In this document: piece after piece, positions 13,301 to 25,300 of the stretch
Layout: every line of letters starts with the position of its first letter
Position numbering within the stretch: position 1 is the first letter of the stretch
Origin: Calliopum simillimum
Taxonomy: Eukaryota > Arthropoda > Insecta > Diptera > Lauxaniidae
DNA length: 64,000 nt
Direction of reading: 5' to 3'
Assembly (NCBI GenBank): GCA_951812925.1
Contig: OX638370.1
Location: 107,274,897 to 107,338,896, forward strand
Position numbers and translations under genes: made by a program
The notes under the pieces: generated by a model
What the model was told of the DNA's origin: nothing
Seen by the model: the letters and a program-made list of their open reading frames with translations, nothing else
Databases searched by the model: none

Positions 13301-16300
13301 GATGACTTTGATCTCTTGCCACGATTTTCTCGATTCTTGGATCTCCTTTTCCAACGACCTTTTCCAGTTGGTTTTGGGTCTACCACGTCCTCTACTGCCT
13401 TGTGGATTCCACTCAAGGGCCTGGCGACAAACTTCGCTGTGTGGTTTCCGGAGAGTGTGACCAATCCATCCCCATTTGCGCAGCTTGATCTCGTTTGCTA
13501 TAGCCTTCTGTTTGCATTTTTGATGTAGCTCGGCATTTGATATAGTGCGAGGCCACCAAACCTTTAGTATACGCCTTAAGCATTTGTTGACGAATACTTG
13601 CAGCTTGTTTGTTAGTTGTTCAGTAAAAAGCCATGTTTCGCACCCATATAACAAAACCGATTTCACATTCGAATCAAAAATGCGATATAGCAATTTTAAG
13701 GCCGGATTCAGATTCAGCATTGCAAAATACATTAAATATAACTATTTTTATATTTGTTTGTTGCGTTTTTTTCCGATTTTTTTTTTTTTTTTATATGGGA
13801 TACGTATTTTTGCGATATTTCGCGGGGATGATCAGCTACGATTTCGGGGTTTGCATTTTCCAGACCACTAAGCTAATACACATGAAACCCTATTCACAGA
13901 TTTTCACCACATAGCCAAAAAACCTATCGGCTATTTAAGAGCACCGTGTGGCGGAGCGATAGGGAAAAATAGCGTATTATTTAGAGGTCGCAAACAAATT
14001 TTGTTTTCCATAAAAATCAAAACCGATAAGCTTTCAAAATTCGCTTATGGCCTTCGCCGTGTGTATGAGTACATTCTGCAGTGAGTTTAAGGATGTTAAT
14101 CTTCTTATATACACCATAAAGGCATATTTTTAAAGTATTAACAGTTCAATTCGTATCTACTCGTATTAGAAATCTTCTCGTCGAAAACAATTTAGAGCAG
14201 AATATCCAGAGCTTCTTTTACAGCCTACACCTTCAAGAAAACGATAGAGAACCAGGCTGAAGACAGCTGAATATCACGAGATAATTATTTTCAAATAAAA
14301 CTGTTTGTGAAACCAATGATATATAAAGACAGAGAAACTTTTTATATGGGAAAAAACTGTTCACAAATGAATCATTATATGAGGGGTATAGAAGCAAAGG
14401 CAGCAATCTCCATTTTTTTTCTGAGTGTGTCTGTTAGTGTTTGACCAGAAGGTATCATCAAATGCAAGAAGATGGCACGATCAAAGAGGTACAGAATCAA
14501 AGACGACAGTCTCTCCTCTAGTCATGGATATGTTTGATAGTGATATCTAGTTGCATTTGATGGTAACTTGTGATCAAACACTATCAAACACATTCATGAA
14601 CAAAATGGAGATTGCTGCCTTTGCTTCTATACCCCGTAATAACGCCCAAAATAAAAAACGAAAAAACGCCCAAAAAATATGAAATAACGCCCAAAAACAC
14701 AAAATGAAATAACGCCCAAATTATTTTCATGCAAATAAATTTTGGGCGTTATTTCCAAAATGATTATCGCCCAAATTTATATGAAAATAATTTGGGCGTT
14801 ATTTCGTTTTTTTTTTTTTGGGCGTTATTTCCTAACGCCCTTCATTAAAGCAAAAGTTTTGGTGAAAAATTTGCTATCGTATCTTTACTTAGTAGTATTT
14901 TTATAGAGCGTATTTTCCAATTTATCGGCCATATTTTGGAGGTTTTGCATGGTTTTTAAGCAAACCAAATCAACAAATAATATAGGCATAATGGGTAGAG
15001 CAAAACCTTATAATTTTTAAAATTTCTTATTTGCTCACACAGAAATACTGCACTTCAGTTGTGGTGTATTAATTAGAATCTGATAAAAATTTATTGCACA
15101 AATAATAACACTTACATTGAGGTAGCCAACTACACAAAGAAAATAAAATGATATGAATAATAACAAAACCTCGATAGCCTCTTATATCTCGATAGCACTT
15201 AATATCTCGAGAACTTGACATATCTAAGTGGAAAACTAGAGTTTTTTAAAAATGATATGAAATTAATTCATAAAAAGAGAACTACTTATAACACAGTCCA
15301 ACCAGTTGAGAGAAAATAATTTTAAATTATATTGCGATAGCCTTTTTTGATTTATTTACAATTGTTGATTTCAAATCTGGTAACCGCGATTTTCTCTAAC
15401 AGGACTGTGATCCGATTAATTCTTGATTTAATGTGCAAAAAGTGCAATTTTCAGACATATGGCGCATGTCCAGAGAGTGGCTTAGCTCATTTTTGTCAAC
15501 TTTACCTTTTAAGTTTTTATATTGGATCACTACTTTCGGTGATATCTCATTTTTATACAAATTAATTTAGACTCTTACATAGAGTTCCAAAGATGGTATC
15601 TGGGAAAGTAACGCTTCAATTGGAAAACTTTTAAGGTAAGATTTAAAGAGAAAGGTTAGGGCTATTCGATGCCGTTGGAAAAAGCTAATTTCACTATTGT
15701 CCGAATAAGCGCGAATGCCTGAAAATTCGTTTTCAGCGCTTCAGAGCAAGGAAAACTTGGATCCCAGACCTGAGAGAGAAAAACGTTTTCGACCGCAAAT
15801 AAGAAAAAAAAAGCTTTGGAGATCTCATTCAAAATTTCGTGTTGTACAATGTAATAGTTCTAGAAAAATTATGTTTGTAAATTTTGAATTAAGGTGACGT
15901 TATTTGAAAAAAATTTTCCGGTGTATAAATGCATTGTCTTTGAAAATCAGACAAATCTCAAAACAAACTGTAAGTATGAATATTTGATTTGTTCTCAAAG
16001 ATAAGACAAGAATGATACTACAAAAATGGTAATGTGCAATACAAAATAGTAATAAACAAAAAAATTAATTTTGATGATACTTAAAATGAAATATCTACTT
16101 GAAGGTTTCATAAAACTATCGATTCAAGTGGAATAAGGTTGACAATATTAGCGGTCACAAAATGCGCGAATGCATCAAGGAACATTCAGTTATACATTTA
16201 AGTTCGAAGTGAATAGAAGCAAAGTTTTCAAGTTAAATAATTACAAAATTTCTATACATATATAAAAATGTCCTTTATATTGAAATATTTTGCAACAATT

Positions 16301-19300
16301 TTAATTGTTAATTCATTGTTTTTAACAACAATCAATGCTGCTGATACTTCAGTTAGTCCTTTGACACCACGTAAATGCTTCAGTTGCACGGGTGCAAATT
16401 GTTATCGTACCTCGATGACAGAGGTCGATACAACATGTACGGATGTTTTGGATATTTGCGTGACCATTTTTGATGAGTGTAAGTATGAGTGAACTTTCTC
16501 AAAATTATTGATTTGACTTCAAGGAAAAATTCTCAACAGTAGCCAATTTGGAGAATGTGCATCAAAAAGCACATTTTTAGAAATTCATCGGTAGTCCGAT
16601 ATTTTTTCGGATTAAGAGTCTTTCTACTTGTGACAATTTTGGTTGTCAACTAAGATGCCATTGCTGAAATCAGTCTTATCGCCGAACACAATTTGATGAT
16701 GGATATTTTACATCTGGGTCAATATTTGCGTAATCGATTCAGATTTGAATTGACATCTCCGATTTTTTTTTAAATTATTGAAAAGTTTGTGTTTCACATA
16801 CATATATAATTGTGGTAAAATGATTTTCCGTAATCCCGAAAATTTCCAAGATGGCAGCCATAGGAAGTTCGATTCAGAAAAATTGGTGACGCCACGTCAA
16901 CTTAACAAGATATGGTGATCCAACGTTCACTGTGAAATCTAGGTTATTTTAAAGATTTTCAATTTAAAATTTGAATGGTGGAAAAATGTCACGTTCATAT
17001 TGTCACGTATCGATTCAAATTATGATCAAAACAAAGAAAAGTACAGAGGGTATATGAATCAAATAAAATACATTATAAAGTAACATTATTGCATAAGATT
17101 CTAAGATTGCTAGCACTAAAAAATTCTGACTTATTTCGCTCAATTCTGACTTTCTTTGAATAGGCACGAAAACTACATTATATTTTTGTCACGAACCAGG
17201 GTTTCGCCTGTTATTAATTAAAGTGCTACCTAAGAGCTATAATGTAAAGTAAAAACCAAAATAAAAATATGTTTTACTTCCACTTTTTTTCTACTTTATA
17301 TGTGCAAGACAGTCACGTTCATCATCTGTGAAATGCCCGTATCTGAAAAGTCATAACTCCTCGGTTTTTTATTCGATTTTAATGAAACTTTCAGGGTTAG
17401 ATTAGAAAAATATGAGCTTTTGAGAAAAAATTTATTGATATCGAAAATTTTTTTTCTTAGTTGAAAAAAAAAAGAAGTTTTTTTCTCATGTAAAGCCATT
17501 TTGCTGCTTGGAGCATCCTTTTAATTTTTTTTAAATATTTTTATTAAAAAGTAAATTTTATTACAACTATTTTGCGATCCCTAAAATCGTGGTATCTTTT
17601 ACGGTTTTCCAGTAATGACTTTTCGAAGTTGTTTAACACTCTAACTGGCAAAGTTGTAAATTTCAACGAATAGTGTCGGGAGTTCTTTTTCTATTAATTA
17701 TTGGCTAAAAAAGGATAAAATAGACATAAAAATGTTAAGACCTACCTTAGGTCGACTATCAGGTGAAAAAAGGTAAAGAGGTCCTTGCAGGTTTGAGTCA
17801 AAAAAAAAAAAAAATTGGCTCGTTTTTGAGGTTTGAATAGTTTTTAAGGGAAAAAGTGGATAATTGTAGGGGTACATATATTATTTTTGATAATAATAAT
17901 CATAGAAACAGTTTTTGGCGTTCGAACAACACTAATGAAGAATGCACTCGCTGCAAATGCACTATATTTTCAAGAATTTGCAAATATTGCATTTTCTTCT
18001 ACCGCCTTATTTTTCTAGCCAAATTGCCAGCAAAAGGCACTTTTGAAAGACCATATTGTCCAAATTGTTTTTCTGAACTCTACAGTGAACGGGATCACTT
18101 AAGTGGCTCGAAAATAGGACCGAAAGGTGCTGATGATATAGAAGAAAACTTCGGGGTTTCTTCTTCTACTAAAGTTTCAACGATTTCTTGAGCTATAATA
18201 TCACTCATAATATGGTCTTGGATGAAGTAATCACTTATGTGACCTGTCTGCAGTGCTCTGAGCCAGGTCGAAATCATTCAAACTGAATCGATTTCGTTCC
18301 CAAAAACATAATGTGAAACTTTTTCTCAATCACTTCAACTTATATTGAAAGTAGGAAATGTTCTCTACCCAATGAATAATAAAATTATTCACTAAAATCT
18401 TGGTATTATAACTATTTCTAAATTACTTCGGAAAAAATTTTTTGCAGAAAAGAAATTTTTTCAGATTTTATTCTGACTTGGCAGAAACAATTGATAACGA
18501 AAGCAAAACTATGCAGCAGAACGCATTTTTACTGGGCTTACTATGGCATAAAAAGCATAACCATGTGAACCCATGACGGTTTCGAGCAATTATTATATTA
18601 TCCACTGTGCAGATGTGAAATTATTGAAGAGGTCCTCAGGGACCTCTTATCAGTTAGAGGGTTTATAATGAGTTGTTGGTTTACGTGTCTTATCATATAG
18701 GCTTGCCACCGTCCAGACGGTATTTTTTTCGTAGTTAAATTTCTAGTGAAATTTTTCGTAAAATATTTTTGTATAATAAGTATTTTAATCCATTACAACC
18801 AAGATTTTGGAAACTATTGCCAAAAAATTCCATAAAAACAGCATATAATGGGTTAAAATGTTCCTGAAAAATTTTCCTTGTTTGATTTTATGTTAACCTT
18901 TCAAAACATCTCATCCAATTATTTCGCTTTTGCATGGGTCTTTTTGATTCCTGTCTAGTCGCCATTAACCCATCTCTTTTTGCAAAACAATTAAATGAAT
19001 TTCAAATAAATAAATCCAACTCTATTCTCTCCTTGCAGTTTCTGTCGTCGCCAAGGGTTGCTATCAGGATATACCCGAGGATTTGCGAGAGAAATGCGAT
19101 CAACGCAATAATCCCGAATGTTTCAAATGTTTCGGACAACTTTGTAATAATTTAGGACGTGAAGATTTTAAATGCATCGAATGCAATTCAAAAGATGTTT
19201 GTGAATTAAATTGAGTGCAATTGATAAAATATTAATTAATATTTCTTTCATCACTAGAATTCCAAATGCAGCACAGATACCACAGACATAAAGGCAGTAC

Positions 19301-22300
19301 AATGTTCCATACCAACAGCACCAAATTCATATTGTTTTGTCAAGAAGAATGAAAAGCAAGAGCTACAACGTGGCTGTCTAACACACGTCAAGGAACAGTT
19401 GGATTGCCTGAAAAGTGGTGATTGCTCTATGTGTCTATCACAGGATGGTGAAGCATGTAATGGTTATCGTTTGGGTACGACCACTGCTGCATCAAATGCT
19501 ATGCAGAATGTTGTGTTTAGCTTAAGTGCTTTTATGACCATGATCGTTATGCATTTATTGCGTTAAATTTTGAAATTTTATTAATTTCTTAGAAAATTTT
19601 GTGAATTTTCATTTAGAAAAATAAAAAAATAAATAAAAAAAACGATGAAAATAATATTGACCAATTATAAAGTTACCGCAGATTGATTTGTAACCTCATA
19701 AAATAAAACCGATATCACTGATAAGAAATTATCAATGACAAACAATAACTAAACAAATGAACAATGTTTATTTTATTAGATTTCTATAATGTGATAAGCA
19801 TTGGAAGAGGATCGTTTATATGTATGTTTTAAGTAGTATTTATGGTTTTGGTATCGTATTGTTTGATTGGTGTTCTGGATAGGGCACAAAAAGCTCTAAA
19901 GAAAATATTAAGTAAAATTTTTTCGAAATATTTGTACTTTTCATTTTAATCGAAAAATTTGATTTTCGGTTTTTTACTAAGGTGCCTAAGGTGCTCTATG
20001 TGGGCTTTTTTTTTTTGGAGCTTTGGTGCAAGACTCATTACTTATTACACTGTATTAAATTTTAGGACCTTTTTTTGCTGTGGCGGGAGATTGGTCATTC
20101 TTACCTAATTCGGGTACGGGGATTTCAATGGTGCTAACCGTTCTGCTAGATTCACACCATACAAAAACTTCAAATCAAAATTTCGTCTAGAAAGAGGTGT
20201 TTTTCATAAAAAATCTCTTAGTAACTTCTGATAAACCAATGATTTTTCATCAAAAATATATTTTCCAGTTCATCATGAATAAATGGGCATTTGAATTGCT
20301 TACTTTTTACTCAATTTATTGGATATGCATTTACTTTAACGTTAATTTCTTCCGTATTTTCTTAAAATTTTATTTTTTGCTCAGTTCTTTGTGGATTTAT
20401 TCACTAAATCTTAGTGTCATATGATCTTGTCCTGCAAAGCCTTGACATTTTAACAATAAAATATTGTTATCGGTAAGAATAATAAAATTTTAGGTTTATA
20501 GTTTTTCGGTCCGGAAATAGCCTTTATATGTTATTACGAAATATCCTTTTTTTAAAGGCTTTTAACTTGAGATGAAGTGATCCAATTGAAAAATAGTTAA
20601 AAAACGGCTTGTTAAGGGTAATTTTTGTTATCCGTAGTCATTAAAGAAAATTTATTTTCCTATTTGCTGCTTTTGTTATATAGTTTTAGTAGACCGTAGA
20701 CCTCAAAACAGGGATTTTTTCACTTTTGTGCAAGGATAGTTCTGGATCCTGGCGTGATAAAAACAAAACCAAGATCATATTCGTAATAAGAAGGTCTCGA
20801 TTTATCATAAATTGCTATAAAAACTGAAAAAAAAAAACCTGACAGCATCCACTTTCTTGTTACTTACAGTCAGACTTATGAAAATTTCAGCTCAGTTTTC
20901 GGTACTCATATGTTGCATACTCAAGTCTGTCCAGCGCTCACTCTATAAGAAAATTCGGTAAAAATTAGAGATAAAGCTAAGAAGTATCCGATAAATTGAT
21001 AGAAAAAAATTAGCAACTTCATTGCCATTTCATACATCCTGAAGAGTAAAACATACTTCTGATGAAAAATCCTTGATTCATCACAAAAGATTCTTTATGA
21101 CAAACAATACTTCCTAGACCAAATTTTGATTTGAGCTTTTTGTATGGGGCGATGAACCAATTCGGAAAAACGATTAACACCAATGAATTCCCATGCCCGA
21201 ATTAGTTAAGAATGACCTATTTCCCGTCAGACAAAATTTTCAACTAGTACAGTGTTATTTAATATTAAACTTAAGCTAAAAGCCAATGAAACAAAAGAAT
21301 AATAACTAAAATTGAAAATGTCAAAAAACTTCAGCTTTAAACTTCTTATGACATCATTTAAAGTTTAAAGCAATATTTTGAAAACCTGGCTATATGAATT
21401 TTCCATGCAATAAATACTTAAATTGTTAATTTCCTTAATTAAAATTAAAAATAAAAACTTGTAAATTACTATATAACTTACCCTATGTGCATATGCCAAA
21501 TGCCAGGTAACATTAAATTTTGAACCCGATAGAATTGATGTCCGTATTAGACCTGGAATGAAAGAAAAAAAGAAAGAAAGAGTGAACATTGATTTACAAA
21601 ATTACTAAAATTAACCAAAAGTGTAGATAAATGCATTACACTAAAACCGCTATAATTATATGTTACCACATTTGGTATGGGGTATGGGGTATCGTAGAAA
21701 AGCAATCAGCTCAAGTGAATAACCAGATAAAGTTTAAGAGGCCAACATGCTAATGGCAAGTGCTGGTGGTGGTGGTGGTGGTGAACGATGTCTGTCTTTG
21801 TAACCGATCACGATTGATTACATCTCAAATGTGCACTGTACGGTAGATAAATTGAGGAAGGAAAAATAAAAATAAAATCAGCTGATTGTGAGATGATATT
21901 AATGAACTTGAATGAATAAATTGCACCCAGAAGACAAATCACTTCATTAAGAATCTAAAACGAATGGCTACTTTTCGATAAATCGGGCGCAGAGAGAGAA
22001 AGCTGTTAAAACGAGTCAAAATATATTGAGTTGACAGTAAGAAATCATACGCATGTAATCCTGTCCATTATGTAGAGCAAGTTTTAATTTGATTTCGTAA
22101 CACAAAAAATTTTTCGGTATTTTCCAAAATATTCAATCTATGAAAATCGATAAAAAAGTATGATAAAAATCGACAAATTTTATTTTAATTGAAGATTTTT
22201 GAAAAGATTTTGGAAAAATTAAATAGATTAATGGAATCCGAAAAGTGTGAAGAAACACAAAAAAAAAAGCGGAAATTATTGATAAATTTCCAAACAAATT

Positions 22301-25300
22301 AAAATTATGAAAAAAAAAAATAGTTTCAAAAAAATCTCGGATGTATCAGAAAAGTATAAAAATCACCTAAAAGATTTCGAGGAAATTGAAAAAAATCTTG
22401 AAATATGTATAAAACATACATTGCTATAATCATATAATATCATAAATTATCAGGAAGTTTCAAGAAACTAAGCAGACCCAGTTAATATTCCTATCTAAAA
22501 AACTTCCAAACGATAAGGCACATTAAACTGGCCGTATTCTATTGAATAATTTTAATAGTAAAAACCAGACCTTGAAATGGGGTTAGAGTGGTGGCTTAGC
22601 AAACAACTCTAGAGCACTTTTGGTTGAAGTCTCCATTTTTCGCTGAAAGTTTTTTTGCATGTATAGAACGCTTTACAAGCTTTCTTGCATTTTAGTTCCA
22701 TGATATATTTCCAACTTAGCTACGGATATTGAAAAGCTTCAAGCTATTTGGCCGACTTGGAAAATGATAGAAGTTGTTCTTTCAATCGAGGAAGGTTAAA
22801 GTTGGGTATTTTGGTTTTTGTAGTGAAAAGCATGGGATCCATTTTGGCAGGGTTTACTCTTAGACCACATTCTGTGGCACATGAGTATAGCTCAGCCAGA
22901 GCTTTTCTATAATGTTATAGATCACGTCAAGAAGCGGACCTGATTTTAGCAGCACCATTGCGAATGCGAATGATATACGCAACGATCTTCACACCATTTG
23001 TATTAAGTTGGTGTAGCAACATGATGAAAACTCGAGCAGAGGTGAGAGTGCGCAACCTTAAGGCGTTTCCCTCTATATTGATTTAAGCATGTGCTGCTCA
23101 TACTTGCTTGAGTGATTCTAAATTCAAGAATGGATGCTATCCAGGTGATAAAGCAATGCTCTATCCCTAACCTTATAAGGGCATTTTTAATAGTAAAAAC
23201 AGGTTGATTTAATCGTTAATCCCATTATTACTTCAGTTCTTCCAGTGAATGCAATTTACATAATGTCACAGTTAACATTAACCAATTTCTTGTTATGTTC
23301 TTTTTTCAGTGTATGTTCTTCTCTAAAAGATCTTTCATAACTTCAATAAGAATTCAGATCATGACTCAAAACTTAGCTTAAATATACTATAACAGTCAGC
23401 AATTCTACCAACTTATCGAGATTCTGAAGAATGCAGTTATGCTTTATTTATGTTTGAGCAATCAAGCGCATAAGAAATCATCTGGTAAAAGATACGTCGC
23501 AAGATACAAAACCACTCAAGCTACATACTTACATATGTATGCCATTTTCAATGACTTTGGAAATACATATTTGTGTAAGTCAAAATATGCTATGACTATT
23601 GTAAACTCACATATTATCTGCTCGTAGAGGCAAGTAGTTGCAGCAGTGATTAAAATAATTAAACGTTTTACACACATAAAGTATCTCAAGTTAAACAGGT
23701 AGATACGTGTGCTTAAACCGACAGTTTGCATTTCGTGTATCTGATCTACATATGTAATTGTATACGCAAAGAATTTATTATTGCTTTGGTTTTTTATTTT
23801 GATTTTGATTTTAATTCTCCTTTATTAGATGCCATGCACCTGCGACGTACCAGATAAATTGGTATTGGATGGTGTTCGTGCAAAATTTTGTATTTGCAAA
23901 TTCATATCTGGAGCAAATATTCAAGTTATATCTGTTGGTGTCATGTTTAGTACAAAAAAAATTAATCAAATTGTATGCATTTTCATAGCGTTTGAATTCA
24001 TTTACAGTTTGACAAGGTCAATAACGACAGATTCGAGTTGTGTTACTTATATTTTGTCGCCTTTACGCTTTTCAAACAAATAAAATGGTTCCCACAGTTG
24101 ATAGTTATTGGGTGTTAATTGTTCTATATATTTTCATTTATTCTCCAATTGCAACCGGTAACAGAAGTGAATCTTAACTTTAGTAAAATAGAACAACTAG
24201 CCAAAAACAACAAAAAGTCAATTACAGTCGAATTTTCTATAAATATATTGGTTGTAATACAACTTAAAAACCGGAATTTTTTAGCGAAATTTGATGCTTT
24301 AGTGTGGAAAAATGTTACAATATATTTTATTCAAAGTATTGTCCATTGGAAGCTACAACATTTCCCCATCTTTCAGGCAATCTATAAATTCCATCCCAAA
24401 AAAATTGCGCCGGCTTGGCGGCCAAAAATGAATCGAGCCAATTTTCGATATCTTGAACTTAAGTAAACCGTATTCCTGATAGGGCATTCTGCATTGATGG
24501 GAACAAATGGTAGTCTGATGGTGCAAGGTCTGGGCTAAAAGGCGGGTGAGGCAAAATTTGTATAGATTTCCCATCCGTTGTTTTCCAGGTAATTTTTGAC
24601 TGGGGCAGCAATATGTGGCCGAGCGTTATAGTGGTGGAAAATGATTGACTCGGGTCTGGTCGCATACGTTGGCCGCTCTGCCTGGATTTTCTGCTTCAAT
24701 CGGATCAATTGTTGACGATAGAGTTGAGCATTAATGGTTTGGCCACCTGGCAACAGCTCATAATGGATCACACCTAGCTGGTCCTGACCAGGACGTTCTT
24801 TGTCTTCGACATCAAAATCACCACTTTTAAACCGTCGAAACCACTCACGACAGCTTGATTCAGCTGGAGCATAGTCCCCATAAACTTTTACAAGAAAACT
24901 ATGACTTTCCGCAGCAGTTTTCTTTGCAAAAAAATGACCCAACAGAACCTCCCGCAAATGGTGTCTTTTTCTCCAATTTTCGAAGTTATTCATCGTGAAA
25001 AATAATAATGATGCACACAAGATTAAATTGTTTTGTTGACTGATTTTGACAGCTGTCAAATGTACCTTCAAAATGACATATATATAAAGTTCGAGCTTTC
25101 ACGATATTTGTTAGTACGGACATCCACCGTCAAATTCCGGTTTTTAAGTTGTACACCCAATACTACACATCATATGGTATTGAAGAAGCCAAAAAGAATT
25201 GCGAAGCACCAAATAAGTTGGAATGTATTGAAGAACATCAAATAGTCGAATAGTCTCGAGACATATTAAAATTTTTTATAAGTTTTGTGACGAAGCTTTT

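Noticed and set aside
13545..13914. Plus-strand frames with [20 protein letters not shown]
   Set aside because: The same peptide appears from the opposite strand at 12493-12771 because the DNA is an inverted repeat. It is not a protein gene.
17856..18191. 111-codon frame with CxxC pairs in an intron of the nested gene
   Set aside because: No domain spacing fits a known zinc finger, codon composition is A+T-driven and there is no upstream context. Possibly a transposase relic, not supportable.
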